Assembly (NCBI GenBank): GCA_030692685.1
Contig: JAUXZO010000166.1
Coordinates: 1 to 60,770, forward strand
Origin: Acidovorax sp.
Lineage (GTDB): Bacteria; Pseudomonadota; Gammaproteobacteria; Burkholderiales; Burkholderiaceae_C
Length of the DNA: 60,770 nucleotides
Reading direction: 5' to 3'
Positions 24,855 through 34,127 of the stretch are shown here, piece by piece. Every line of letters starts with the position of its first letter. The first letter of the stretch is position 1. A program made the position numbers and the translations under genes. The notes under the pieces are model-generated. The model saw only the letters and a program-made list of their open reading frames with translations. It ran no database searches and was not told the origin of the DNA.

Positions 24855-27026
24855 ATGACCTCCGGCACCACCCTCTGCCGCACCGCCATCGCGCACGCTG
24901 CAATGCTGGCTTTGTGCGGCGCAGCGCACGCGCAAACCGCTGCCGACACCGCCGCACCAACGGCCGAAAAGACGCTCGCGCCCGTCACCGTCAACGCGGG
25001 GGCTGACAAGGAATCACCCACCGCCCCGGTCACTGGCTTTGTTGCCAAGCGTGCGCTCAGTGCCACCAAGACCGACACGCCCCTCATCGAGACACCCCAG
25101 GCCATCAGCGTGATCACCCGCGACCAAATGGAGGCCCAAGGCGTACAAACGCTTCGCCAGGTCACGGCATACACCGCGGGTGCGGTGTCCAACTATTTCG
25201 ACAGCCGCGTGGACAGCTTCAACGCACGCGGCGGCACTGTGTCGCAGTACCAGGATGGGCTTTTGCGCACCTACGGCACCTACAACACCAGCCGCCCCGA
25301 CCCGTACACGCTGGAGCGTGTGGAGTTTCTGCGCGGCCCCACCTCGGTTCTGTATGGCCAGGGTAGCGTGGGCGGTGTGCTCAACCTCACCAGCAAGCGC
25401 CCACAGGCCGAGACGCTCCGTGAAGTGCAGGTGCAAGTGGGCAACAACGCGCGCAAACAGATCGCTGCCGACCTGACCGGAGCACTCGACAAGGACGGGC
25501 AGTGGCTGTACCGCCTGGTGGCGGTGGGCCGTGACAGCGGCAGCCAGATCGACCATGTGGATGACGACCGTCTGGTGCTTGCGCCGTCTCTGACCTGGAA
25601 GCCCAACGCCGACACCTCGATCACGCTGCAGGCCCTGCACCAAAAGGACCAAAGCGGCTCGCTGATTGGCTTCTTTCCCTGGCAGGGGACGCGATTGCCC
25701 AGCCCCTACGGCCAGATCCCCCGCAACACCTTTATCGGCGAGCCGGGGTGGGACGCATATGACACCACCAACAACTCGTGGGGCTACCTGCTCAGCCACC
25801 GCCTGAACGGCGACTGGACTGTGCGCCAGAACCTGCGCCGAACTGTGAGCGAGGTGGACTACCGCACCATCTACACCAGCTTCACCGCCAATGCCGCCAT
25901 GGGCCGCCCCGCACGCCCCGTGTTCAACAGCGACAACCGCACCGCGGTACGCGATGCGGTGTGGAACCTCAACACCGGCCGCATGCTACTGATCGACACG
26001 CAGCTGGAAGGCAAGCTCAAGGCAGGTGCCACAGAACACACCCTGCTGGCGGGCCTGGATGTGCAACGCAACCACACCGGCCAACAAGCCTGGCGCGCCG
26101 TGGCACCCGCCATCGATGTGTACAACCCGGTGTACGGCAACTTCACACCGCCCACCTCTTCGCAGTTGGTGCGCCAGCCCAACGTGGTGCAAAAGCAGCT
26201 GGGCTTTTATGCCCAGGACCAGATCAAGTGGGGCCAGTGGACGGCCACCTTGGGCCTGCGCCACGACAGTGCCCAAACCGACACCGAAGGCCGCCCTGCC
26301 GCCGCCGTGGACGACAAGGCCTGGACCAAACGCGCTGGCGTCACCTACCAAATGGGGGGCGGCTGGGCACCGTATGCGGGCTACTCCGAGTCGTTCCAGC
26401 CCCTGGGCGGTGTGGACGCCTATGGCGCCCCCTACAAACCCCAGCGCGGCGAGCAATGGGAAGCCGGCGTGAAATGGCAGCCGCCCGGCCAGGGCATCAG
26501 CGCCTTCGCCGCCGTCTACACCCTGCGCGAGAAAAACCGCAAAACGACCGACCCCAGCAACCCGCTCAACAGCCTGCAGATCGGCGAGGTCAAGGTCAAC
26601 GGCTTTGAAGCCGAAGTCCAGGCCAGCCTGGCCCGCCAGTGGGACTTCACCGTGGGCTACGCGTTGACCGACGCAAAAATCGCCCGCAGCAACACGGGTG
26701 ACCAGGGCATGCCCGTGTCCAGCGTGCCCAAGCACACGGCATCGGCCTGGCTGAGCCATCGCTTTGCAAGCGTTGGCCGCGGCGGCTGGACGGTGGGCGC
26801 CGGCGTGCGCTACACAGGGTCGCAATGGAGCGGCACCACCGCCATCAACACCCCGGCCGCCACCATCGCCGACGCCATGCTGGCCTACGACGCAGGCGAC
26901 TGGCGCGTGGCTTTCAACGTGGTCAATCTGACGGACAAGGTCCAGATCACGCAGTGCCTGGCACGGGGCGATTGTTTCTATGGACAAGCGCGGACATATA
27001 CGTTGACTTCGACGGTTCGGTTCTAA
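24855..27026 (+). CDS. TonB-dependent siderophore receptor (FhuA/FoxA-like class)
   Basis: A 723-residue receptor. The start at 24855 has GAAAAGGCA before it and gives the signal peptide MLALCGAAHAQ. The plug contains LIETPQAISVITRDQMEAQG, LRQVTAYTAGAVSNYFDSR, NARGGTVSQYQDGLLRTYG and VEFLRGPTSVLYGQGSVGG, typical of hydroxamate-type receptors. The C-terminus has Cys residues in TQCLARGDCFYGQ, a pair seen near the end of FhuA-like barrels, and ends TSTVRF. It is the last of four receptors in 13 kb. Confidence 0.9.
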   Translation: MTSGTTLCRTAIAHAAMLALCGAAHAQTAADTAAPTAEKTLAPVTVNAGADKESPTAPVTGFVAKRALSATKTDTPLIETPQAISVITRDQMEAQGVQTLRQVTAYTAGAVSNYFDSRVDSFNARGGTVSQYQDGLLRTYGTYNTSRPDPYTLERVEFLRGPTSVLYGQGSVGGVLNLTSKRPQAETLREVQVQVGNNARKQIAADLTGALDKDGQWLYRLVAVGRDSGSQIDHVDDDRLVLAPSLTWKPNADTSITLQALHQKDQSGSLIGFFPWQGTRLPSPYGQIPRNTFIGEPGWDAYDTTNNSWGYLLSHRLNGDWTVRQNLRRTVSEVDYRTIYTSFTANAAMGRPARPVFNSDNRTAVRDAVWNLNTGRMLLIDTQLEGKLKAGATEHTLLAGLDVQRNHTGQQAWRAVAPAIDVYNPVYGNFTPPTSSQLVRQPNVVQKQLGFYAQDQIKWGQWTATLGLRHDSAQTDTEGRPAAAVDDKAWTKRAGVTYQMGGGWAPYAGYSESFQPLGGVDAYGAPYKPQRGEQWEAGVKWQPPGQGISAFAAVYTLREKNRKTTDPSNPLNSLQIGEVKVNGFEAEVQASLARQWDFTVGYALTDAKIARSNTGDQGMPVSSVPKHTASAWLSHRFASVGRGGWTVGAGVRYTGSQWSGTTAINTPAATIADAMLAYDAGDWRVAFNVVNLTDKVQITQCLARGDCFYGQARTYTLTSTVRF

Positions 27027-27050
27027 GGGGTGGGATTGAAGAATTTCAAG

Positions 27051-27107
27051 CCAAAAAAGGACCTAGCCCTTATTGGATAAGCGCTAGCAGCTATTGAAAT
27101 ATGAGTA
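27051..27107 (+). repeat. AGCGCT-type palindromic repeat
   Basis: GACCTAGCCCTTATTGGATA then AAGCGCTAGCAGCTATTGAA. The left arm has one mismatch (CCCTTA for CGCTTA). Confidence 0.75.
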
Positions 27108-27120
27108 TCTCAATCAACCG

Positions 27121-27149
27121 CTGCGCAAAACTGCGCAGGGGTTTTTTTT
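27121..27149 (+). terminator. Intrinsic terminator after the receptor cluster
   Basis: CTGCGCA, loop AAAC, TGCGCAG, GGGG then eight T residues. It closes the receptor run 95 bases after the last stop. Confidence 0.8.
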
Positions 27150-27295
27150 GCTGCGCGGTGGTCCTGAATACCCGGCGTGCGCCATAGCATCAAAAAACCC
27201 CTTGCCCTCAACGTAACCTGAGCTTCTACGATCCGCTCTCGCCGAATGTTCGGTGGTCGCGGCTCAGGCGGCTGAGCGGCCAAGGCGGCAAGGCA

Positions 27296-27323
27296 CCGCT
27301 ATCCGCTATCCGCTATCCGCTAT
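27296..27323 (+). repeat. Four tandem CCGCTAT heptamers
   Basis: Four perfect copies followed by CCC. They end 18 bases before the stop of the small minus-strand gene at 27342. Confidence 0.9.
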
Positions 27324-27341
27324 CCCACTGCACGCTAAACC

Positions 27342-27785
27342 TTACGGGCAGGGCGTCTTCGTGGCTTCGGTTTCCACCCGCGGAGCCGCAGCAGCGGGCA
27401 CACGCACCTTAGGTGGCGGAGCGGTCGATGTCACGAGCCGATCCCCTTCAATCCGGTATTCATACTCGCGCGTGGATCCGATCAGGTCCGTGCGAAACGT
27501 GCTGCCCGTCATTTTGGCCGCGTAAAAATGGGGGCGAATCACCTGGTACTGATACGAGGTTGTCGCCGTGCCGCTGCTCGTTTTGCAGGTCGATTCGAAC
27601 TGGTCGTCCTTAAACTGCAGCACACAGCGCCCGGAGGTGTCCTCGGCTTTCGACCCGTCCTCCACATACAGAACGATCTTTACCGCGCGCCAGCATCCAA
27701 GGAGCGCAGGGTCAGGCGCGGCGGCGTAGGTCAACGGTGCGATCACCGAGACAAGGAGGATGCAGGAACGCGCGAAACACTTCAT
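27342..27785 (-). CDS. Small exported hypothetical protein
   Basis: A 147-residue frame with a signal peptide (CFARSCILLVSVIAPLTYAAA) and a mature part rich in beta strands: LLGCWRAVKIVLYVEDG, GRCVLQFKDDQFESTCKTS, YQYQVIRPHFYAAKMTGS and STREYEYRIEGDRLV. Four cysteines could form two disulfides. The strand pattern and the opening GCWR motif recall lipocalin-like small periplasmic proteins, but no family is certain. The tail is Pro/Ala-rich. Confidence 0.65.
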   Translation of the reverse strand: MKCFARSCILLVSVIAPLTYAAAPDPALLGCWRAVKIVLYVEDGSKAEDTSGRCVLQFKDDQFESTCKTSSGTATTSYQYQVIRPHFYAAKMTGSTFRTDLIGSTREYEYRIEGDRLVTSTAPPPKVRVPAAAAPRVETEATKTPCP

Positions 27786-27955
27786 GGGGAGATTTGCTGT
27801 TTAAAAGGGGCGCGATGAGCAGCTGGCCCAGCTTGCACCGTCACTTCACCTCGATGGAAGTGACTGGAAACGACTGGAAGCGGCTAGAACCGGCTGGAAC
27901 AAAGCCGATGAATGCCGTTAGCGGCCAGCGGCCACGCGGGACGCCGGCTACACCC

Positions 27956-27997
27956 GGTGCGAGCGCCCTTTCGGCTGGCGAAAAGGCCGCTCGCACC
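27956..27997 (-). other. Stem-loop after the succinate-semialdehyde dehydrogenase gene
   Basis: GGTGCGAGCG and CGCTCGCACC form a 10-bp perfect stem extended by weaker inner pairs. It begins five bases after the dehydrogenase stop but has no T run, so it may protect the mRNA end rather than terminate on its own. Confidence 0.6.
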
Positions 27998-28002
27998 ATC
28001 AA

Positions 28003-29439
28003 TCAGACATTCATGATCGACACCAGGCGCGTGTTCATGTGCGCCTCAATGGCTTCCGGGCCACCTTCCGAGCCATAGCCCGAATCCTTCAGGCCACCGA
28101 ACGGAAGCTCGGCCGCAGGTGCTGCCGCCTGGTTGATCCACAACATGCCCACTTCCAGCCGCTGGGCCAGCAGGTGCGCGTTTTTCAGCGACGTGGTGAA
28201 GGCGTACCCGGCCAGGCCAAACGGCAGGCGGTTGGCTTCGGCAATCGCGTCCTCGATCTTCTCGAAACCACGAATCGCCGCCACGGGGCCGAAGGGTTCT
28301 TCATTGACGATGCGGGCCGACAGCGGCACGTTGTCCAGCACGGTGGGCTGAAAGTAGTTGCCTTCAGTGCCAATGCGTTCGCCACCGGCCATCAGCTGCG
28401 CGCCTTGCTGCACGGCGTCGGCCAGCAACTCGGTCATGGCCGTAATGCGGCGGGGGTTGGCCAGGGGGCCCATCTGCGTACCCGCAGTCAGGCCATCGCC
28501 CACCTTCAGGCCCTGGGCGTATTTGGCAAATGCCGCCACAAATTCGGCGCGGATGCTTTCATGCACCAAGTAGCGGGTGGGCGAAATGCACACCTGTCCG
28601 GCGTTGCGAAACTTGGAACCGCTGGAGATCTTGATGGCCAACTCCAGGTCAGCATCTTCGGCCACGATGACCGGGGCGTGGCCGCCCAGTTCCATCGTCA
28701 CACGCTTCATGTGTTTGCCGGCCAACGCAGCCAACTGCTTGCCCACGGGCGTAGAGCCCGTGAAAGTAACCTTGCGGATCACAGGGTGCGGAATGAGGTA
28801 GTTGGAGATTTCAGCGGGGTCGCCATACACCAGGCCTACGGTGCCTGCGGGCACGCCCGCATCGGCAAACGCGCGGATCAACTCGGCCGGGCTGGCAGGG
28901 GTTTCTTCGGGCGCTTTGACCAGGATGGAGCAGCCTGCAGCCAGTGCGGCGGCCAGCTTGCGTACCACCTGGTTGATGGGGAAATTCCACGGTGTGAACG
29001 CCGCCACGGGGCCCACGGGGTCCTTTAGCACCATCTGCGTGGCCTTGAGGTTGCGCGAGGGCACGATGCGTCCGTAAACGCGCAGCGATTCGTCGGCAAA
29101 CCATTCAATGATGTCGGCCGATGCCATGGTTTCGCCCTTGGCCTCGGCCAGGGGCTTGCCCTGCTCTTGCACCAGGATGGCGGCGATGGATTCGGCGCGT
29201 TCGCGCATCAGGGCCGCAGCGCGGCGCATGGTCTTGGCACGCTCTGCGGCGGGCATGTCGCGCCAGGCTTCAAAGCCCTTTTGGGCGGCGGCAAGTGCCA
29301 GGTCCAGATCGGGCTTGCTGGCATGGGCCACGCGGCCAATTTCTTTGCCGGTGGAGGGGTTGAACACGGCGATGGATTTGCCGTCGGCGGCGTCTTGCCA
29401 CTGGCCTGCGATGAAGAGCTGGGTGTTGGGATAAGTCAT
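28003..29439 (-). CDS. gabD: NAD(P)-dependent succinate-semialdehyde dehydrogenase
   Basis: Oxidises succinate semialdehyde to succinate in the cytoplasm, the last step of GABA-type catabolism. At 478 residues it has the family length. The catalytic Glu is in [11 protein letters not shown] and the catalytic Cys in [12 protein letters not shown]; the cofactor loop [10 protein letters not shown] is present. It is divergent from an aminotransferase at 29521 with only 81 bases between them, hinting at shared control. Related aldehyde dehydrogenases can take glutarate semialdehyde, so the substrate is probable rather than certain. Confidence 0.88.
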   Translation of the reverse strand: MTYPNTQLFIAGQWQDAADGKSIAVFNPSTGKEIGRVAHASKPDLDLALAAAQKGFEAWRDMPAAERAKTMRRAAALMRERAESIAAILVQEQGKPLAEAKGETMASADIIEWFADESLRVYGRIVPSRNLKATQMVLKDPVGPVAAFTPWNFPINQVVRKLAAALAAGCSILVKAPEETPASPAELIRAFADAGVPAGTVGLVYGDPAEISNYLIPHPVIRKVTFTGSTPVGKQLAALAGKHMKRVTMELGGHAPVIVAEDADLELAIKISSGSKFRNAGQVCISPTRYLVHESIRAEFVAAFAKYAQGLKVGDGLTAGTQMGPLANPRRITAMTELLADAVQQGAQLMAGGERIGTEGNYFQPTVLDNVPLSARIVNEEPFGPVAAIRGFEKIEDAIAEANRLPFGLAGYAFTTSLKNAHLLAQRLEVGMLWINQAAAPAAELPFGGLKDSGYGSEGGPEAIEAHMNTRLVSIMNV

Positions 29440-29520
29440 GTGCGGTGGTCAGCCTATGGGATGAAAACGAGAAAAAGACTATACGCCTGCGATGATGACT
29501 GCGTTTTTCAAGGAGATTGC

Positions 29521-30693
29521 ATGCGAGAAGTAGTCCAAAACCTCGAAGAGTCGCGCATCCGCGAAGTGGCCAACGAGGGCATGGGGCGCAGCGATGTGCT
29601 CAGGTTCTGGTTTGGCGAGAGCGACGAAGTCACGCCCGATTTCATCCGCGAGGCAGCCATTGCGTCGCTGCAAAAGGGCGAGACCTTTTACGCCCACAAC
29701 CTGGGCCTGCCCGAGCTGCGCCACGCCATCGCAGGCTACCTGCACGGCCTGCACCCGCAGCAGCACACCGATGAATGGTTTGACCGCATTGCGGTCACCT
29801 CGGGCGGCGTCAATGGCCTGATGGTGGCCGTGCAGGCGCTGGTGGACGCGGGCGACGAGGTGGTGGTGGTCACACCCGTGTGGCCCAACCTGGTGGCGCA
29901 GCCGCGCATTCTGGGTGCACAGGTGCGCACCGTTCCCCTGGTGGCAGACGCCCACGGCGCGTGGGGCCTGAACATGGATGCGCTGCTCGCCGCCATCACG
30001 CCCACCACGCGCCTGCTGATCGTCAACGCCCCCAACAACCCCACGGGCTGGACGCTGACGCGCGAAGAACAGTCGACCATCCTGGCGCATTGCCGACGCA
30101 CGGGCACCTGGATCTTGGCGGACGAGGTGTACGAACGCCTGTACTACGCAGGCGACACCGCCAACGGCGCAGCGCCGAGTTTTCTGGACGTGGCCGAGCC
30201 CGAAGATCGTTTGGTGGTCACGCACAGTTTTTCCAAGAGTTTTCTGATGACGGGCTGGCGCCTGGGCTGGCTGGTCCTCCCGCCGTCCATGACGCCTGCC
30301 GTCGGCAAACTGATTGAGTTCAACACCTCATGCGCGCCCGTGTTTGTGCAGCGCGGGGCCACGGTGGCATTGCAGCGCACAGATGAAGTGACGCCCGCGC
30401 TGGTGGCGCACTTGCGCACATGCCGCGACACGCTGGTGCCGCTGCTGGCCGATGTGCCCGGGGTGTCAGTGGCCACACCGCTGGGGGGCATGTATGCGTT
30501 TTTCCACATCGACGGGCATGACGATTGTTTGCCACTGGCCAAGCGACTGGTGCGGGAGGCGGGGTTGGGGTTAGCGCCAGGCAGCGCGTTTGGGGACGAG
30601 GCCGGGGGCTGGCTGCGGTGGTGTTTTGCGAGCCAGGATGTGGGGCGGCTGGAAGAAGGGGTGAAGCGGTTGCGGGGGTGGTTGAAGGGGTGA
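29521..30693 (+). CDS. PLP-dependent class I/II aminotransferase
   Basis: A 390-residue fold-type I enzyme. The start at 29521 follows AAGGAG; a longer in-frame reading upstream only overlaps gabD and is discarded. Motifs seen: SGGVNGLMVAVQALVD, NAPNNPTGW, the Tyr/Asp pocket ILADEVYERLYY, and the PLP lysine in SHSFSKSFLMTGWRLGW. Similar proteins act on aspartate- or aromatic-type amino acids. Divergent pairing with gabD suggests a role in amine or amino acid catabolism, but the substrate cannot be read from the sequence. Confidence 0.88.
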   Translation: MREVVQNLEESRIREVANEGMGRSDVLRFWFGESDEVTPDFIREAAIASLQKGETFYAHNLGLPELRHAIAGYLHGLHPQQHTDEWFDRIAVTSGGVNGLMVAVQALVDAGDEVVVVTPVWPNLVAQPRILGAQVRTVPLVADAHGAWGLNMDALLAAITPTTRLLIVNAPNNPTGWTLTREEQSTILAHCRRTGTWILADEVYERLYYAGDTANGAAPSFLDVAEPEDRLVVTHSFSKSFLMTGWRLGWLVLPPSMTPAVGKLIEFNTSCAPVFVQRGATVALQRTDEVTPALVAHLRTCRDTLVPLLADVPGVSVATPLGGMYAFFHIDGHDDCLPLAKRLVREAGLGLAPGSAFGDEAGGWLRWCFASQDVGRLEEGVKRLRGWLKG

Positions 30694-30766
30694 GCGCATG
30701 GCACTTTGGGACCAACACCCTAATTAAGGCGTGTTCACGATATCCCAAACGCCGCGCAACACCTTC

Positions 30767-32875
30767 TCACACCGGCCCCAACACCATCCGCCCCGACGCA
30801 GTCGCCTGATTCGCATGCCGCGTCTCCACCCGATTGCGCCCTGCCCGCTTGGCGTCGTAGCACGCCATGTCTGCTGCATACAGCACCGAAGGCACATCCT
30901 GCAAACTTGCATCCAGCACCACCAGCCCAATGCTCACACCTAGCGTAAAACTGCGCCCCTGATAAGAGGGCTCCCACGCCTGCACCGATGCGCGCAGCTG
31001 TTCGGCCACCGCTTGGCCACGCGCCAGCGCGCAGCCGGGCAGCACCACCGCAAACTCATCGCCTCCCAGACGCGCGGCCCAGCCGATCTGGCGCACCTGC
31101 GATTCGAGCAAACGGGCCACATGGCGCAACACGTCGTCGCCCGCGTCGTGGCCAGCGATGTCGTTGACCACCGTGAAGTGGTCGAGGTCCATGAACAACA
31201 CCACGCCATGGCCGTGCAGCTCTTGCCCCTGGGCGTCCAGCACGCGCGGGCGGGCTGAACGTTCGGCCAGCAGCGCGCCCAGGCGCTCATCAAACGCGGC
31301 GCGGTTGTACAGCTGGGTGAGTGCATCGTGGGTTTGCTCCCACGCCAGTTGCATCTGCGCCTCGCGCGCAGCGGTGATGTCTTCCAGAATCCAGACCGTG
31401 CCGCCGTCCATCTCACCGGGCCGCACGCCGCGGCCCTGCACACGGGCCCACACGGGGGTGCCGTCCTTGCGGGTAAAACACACATCGCCGTCGAACGTTC
31501 CGTGCGCAGAAAACTCAGCCTGCACGCGTTCGCCCAGGCGGGCGTAGTCGGCTTCGGTGGCGTGCAGGGTGCTCGCGGGGCGGCCTTGCAGTTCGCCTGC
31601 GCTGTAGCCCAGCATCACACTGGCCTGGCGCCCCACCACGTCCAGCATGCCGTGGCGCGATATGACAATGCCCACCGACGCGTTGTCCAGAATGGCCTGA
31701 AACTGTCCGTCCAGCGTGGACTGGTTCAACTGCTGCTGCCGGCCCTTGCGCACCAGCCCCTCAAACACCCGCACGAGTTCGCCGACCTCACCGCCCGCGC
31801 GTGGCCACACCAGGTCTTGCGGTGGGTCTGAAGAACGCGCGTCCGGCTTCAGCATGCGGCGCGCGCTGTGCGTCAGCTGGGCCAGCGGCTGGGCCATAAA
31901 GACCATGGTCACGGCCGCCAGCAACATGCACAGCAGCATGCCGGCAGCGGCCAGCCACCAAGCTTCACGTTGCGCGCCCTGCAAGGGCTCGAGCAACGCC
32001 TGCGAGTGGCTCACCCGCGCCACGATCCACTGCGGCAGAGGCATGCCTGCCATGCTGACGATGTGATCGGGCTGCACATGGGTAGCGCCCCGGCCTACCA
32101 CTGGCTGCGCCTGGCTTTGCCACTGGGCATAGACGGGGCCCAGGCCCGGCTCATCGCGCACCTGGCCCAGGATGCGGCTGGGGTCAGAGTGCGACAGGAT
32201 GGTGCCGTCCCGCGTGAAGACGATGAGCCGCGAATCCTCGCGCGCAGGCAGGGTCATGGAGGGCGGGAGCAGGCCCTGCGACTGCAGCCGCAACACGCCA
32301 GCCACCACGCCCAACACGGTGCCGTCTTCGCGGTGCAGCGGCATGGTGAACATCACCCGCGCCCCGCTGGTGCGCGCGGCAATCAGCTCGGACACCAGCG
32401 GCTTGCCGTCTACCAGGGTGCGTCGCAGGGCATCGCGCTCGGCCGGGTCCAGGTCGGAAGCTTTTTCGAGCCGCCCAGCACGCAGGTTGATGCGCAGTTC
32501 GCCGTTGTCACGCGCCACTTGCATGGCGTCAAAAAACTGCACGGCAGGTAGCCCCTGCTGAAGGATCCATTCCAGCGTGGAGGGGGATTCGAGCATGGCT
32601 GGTGTGATGCCCGCGGCCACGGTGCGAAGCACTTTCTGGCTCTGCTCGATCTTGCTGGCCAGCAGGCGCGCCACCACCTCGACCTCGTCGGTCTGCTGTG
32701 CCACCACGCGGCGCACGGCCTCTTGGCCCGATGCGCGGGTGACCAGCCAGGCGGACAACGCACCCGACAAAGCCACGGCCAGCACCGCCACCAGCACCAG
32801 CCGCAGCACCAGGCTTCCGGGCACCCACCAGCCCGGCGCGTCGTCTGGCGGCGCGGGGGGGGTTGCGGGTGTCAT
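30767..32875 (-). CDS. Membrane diguanylate cyclase with Cache-like sensor, PAS and GGDEF domains
   Basis: The start at 32875 (MTPATPPAPPDD) is chosen; upstream in-frame codons have no protein-like features. The 702-residue protein has a membrane helix near residues 20-42, a periplasmic Cache-like region to about 290, a second helix (WWLAAAGMLLCMLLAAVTMVF), a HAMP-like linker, a PAS domain (FQAILDNASVGIVISRHG) and a C-terminal GGDEF domain with intact LGGDEF. It should make cyclic di-GMP in response to an external small molecule. No RxxD product-inhibition site is visible before GGDEF. Confidence 0.9.
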   Translation of the reverse strand: MTPATPPAPPDDAPGWWVPGSLVLRLVLVAVLAVALSGALSAWLVTRASGQEAVRRVVAQQTDEVEVVARLLASKIEQSQKVLRTVAAGITPAMLESPSTLEWILQQGLPAVQFFDAMQVARDNGELRINLRAGRLEKASDLDPAERDALRRTLVDGKPLVSELIAARTSGARVMFTMPLHREDGTVLGVVAGVLRLQSQGLLPPSMTLPAREDSRLIVFTRDGTILSHSDPSRILGQVRDEPGLGPVYAQWQSQAQPVVGRGATHVQPDHIVSMAGMPLPQWIVARVSHSQALLEPLQGAQREAWWLAAAGMLLCMLLAAVTMVFMAQPLAQLTHSARRMLKPDARSSDPPQDLVWPRAGGEVGELVRVFEGLVRKGRQQQLNQSTLDGQFQAILDNASVGIVISRHGMLDVVGRQASVMLGYSAGELQGRPASTLHATEADYARLGERVQAEFSAHGTFDGDVCFTRKDGTPVWARVQGRGVRPGEMDGGTVWILEDITAAREAQMQLAWEQTHDALTQLYNRAAFDERLGALLAERSARPRVLDAQGQELHGHGVVLFMDLDHFTVVNDIAGHDAGDDVLRHVARLLESQVRQIGWAARLGGDEFAVVLPGCALARGQAVAEQLRASVQAWEPSYQGRSFTLGVSIGLVVLDASLQDVPSVLYAADMACYDAKRAGRNRVETRHANQATASGRMVLGPV

Positions 32876-33216
32876 GGACACTCCGGATGGCAGGCGCCGT
32901 GCGGGCGCAGAAGGTGGGCGTTGGTCATGGGACAGGTCAAACCGGGCATGTCCCAACAAATATACGCAGCCCCTGCAGCCGGGGGCTTGGGTCGAACCCT
33001 CAGTCAACCCTGGGGAAAAACCCTGAGCCACTCCACGTTCAAGGGACAGCTCTGCACCGGCGGCCCTTGCACAGCACACCTATCGCTGAAACTGGCGCGG
33101 CCGAGGCGAGTGCACCCGTGGAACTGGCTTTGCCAGGCCACCGGGCGCGTGCCCCTCCCGCGCAGCGAGATTTCCATATGAGGGGTGAAGGCGCGAAGCG
33201 CCTCAGGGGGTGTTAT
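32876..33216. other. Intergenic region with a composite repeat
   Basis: This 341-bp stretch lies between the cyclase start and the Crp/Fnr stop. It carries the composite repeat at 33116-33212 and otherwise nothing recognisable. Confidence 0.55.
33116..33212 (+). repeat. Composite repeat with GTGGAACTGGCTTTGCC core
   Basis: GTGGAACTGGCTTTGCCAGG starts the element, which ends with the hairpin AGGCGCGAAGCGCCT and CAGGGGGT. The inverted relative is at 58619-58707, sharing CGGCAAAGCCAGTTCCAC and the CCCCCTCTAGGGG region. Confidence 0.6.
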
Positions 33217-33876
33217 CTAGCAGCCCGCCATCGACTGCAATGCCCGGGGTTGGGGCAGGTTCAGCACATTGCCGGTGCCGTGGATGAGGCCCAGCTCCCG
33301 CAAATGGCGCAGCACGCGCGAGAAGGTTTCGGGGGCGATGCCCAGCTGTGCCGCAATCAGTCGCTTGCGCTGGTGCAGCGTGACCTGCATGGCACCGCTG
33401 GGGTCTGACTCGGCGTGGTTCAGCAGCCACTGCGCGCAACGCGATTCGGCATCCTGCGCCAGGCGGCTTACCGCCAGCTCGGACTGTTCGCGATAGCCCC
33501 TTGCCATGTCCAGCAGCAGGCCCCGCGCACTGGCAGGCATGGCATCGAGACTGTGGCGAAATGCCTCGATGGGCACGCGGCGCACCTGCACGCGTGTGTC
33601 CGCAATCATGTCCACCGGGAACGGCAGGCCCATCAACGCGGACGCTGCATCGAGCCAGAACGGCCCCTCCACCGCGCCCAGTTGGTGGCGCATCACGCCA
33701 TCGTCCAGCACGCCGCGCAGCACGCGTCCGGTGTCCAGGTGCAAGACCGACGTCAGCACCTCGTTGCGCCGTCGCAGCACCTCACCGGCAGCGATGACCT
33801 CGGTGTCGGGGGGCAAAGAAAAAAGTGGGGCGTGCTGCATGCCACGGACTGTGCCGTGCCTGCGCCACGTGGTCAT
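33217..33876 (-). CDS. Crp/Fnr-family transcription regulator
   Basis: A 219-residue regulator with an N-terminal cyclic-nucleotide-type beta barrel (residues 15-110), a dimer helix (ASARGLLLDMARGYREQ) and a C-terminal winged helix (QRKRLIAAQLGIAPETFSRVLRHLRELG). The ETFSR recognition pattern is that of FNR/DNR proteins, which read TTGAT half-sites. The N-terminal cysteine cluster of FNR is absent, so it does not hold an Fe-S cluster; a DNR-like NO or haem sensor is more likely. A TTGAT/ATCAA-type box overlaps its start. Confidence 0.87.
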   Translation of the reverse strand: MTTWRRHGTVRGMQHAPLFSLPPDTEVIAAGEVLRRRNEVLTSVLHLDTGRVLRGVLDDGVMRHQLGAVEGPFWLDAASALMGLPFPVDMIADTRVQVRRVPIEAFRHSLDAMPASARGLLLDMARGYREQSELAVSRLAQDAESRCAQWLLNHAESDPSGAMQVTLHQRKRLIAAQLGIAPETFSRVLRHLRELGLIHGTGNVLNLPQPRALQSMAGC

Positions 33877-33889
33877 TGAGCAAGATCAA
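33876..33889. promoter_or_regulatory. FNR/DNR-type box overlapping the regulator start
   Basis: TTGAGCAAGATCAA matches TTGATNNNNATCAA at nine of ten defined positions. It begins at the last base of the start codon on the minus strand, so binding would repress the regulator gene itself; it could also serve the porin to the right. Confidence 0.55.
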
Positions 33890-34127
33890 ACGAGCGCCAT
33901 GCGCCGCTCAGCGCGCACCACAGCCTGCGCGCCGGGTGCAGCACCACGCACCGCATCCCCAGGCGCATTGGCCAACTGCGTAAGCAACTGCGTAACCAAC
34001 TGTGTCAACGGGGCATGGAACTTGCGAAGTTCCACCGTGAGCCCCCGCCATGCACCACGGTGCACCACTGGCAGGCGCCACATCTCGCCCACGCCGGACG
34101 CCCGGCGTTTCACCCCCAGGAGTACCA

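Larger units (their letters stand above)
27027..27341. other. Intergenic region with repeat, terminator and tandem heptamers
   Basis: This 315-bp stretch holds the AGCGCT repeat (27051), a strong terminator (27121) and four CCGCTAT units (27296). No gene is seen. Confidence 0.7.

Noticed and set aside
22524..24935. 803-residue open frame opposite a TonB receptor
   Set aside because: The receptor frame carries signal peptide, plug and barrel motifs. The opposite frame is rich in Arg, Gly and His and has no protein-like order.
22413..27323. Tandem octamers and heptamers as a CRISPR array
   Set aside because: Units are 7-8 bases with no spacers and no cas genes.
29167..29520. Long N-terminal extension of the aminotransferase
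   Set aside because: It overlaps gabD on the other strand, and AAGGAG before 29521 marks the start.
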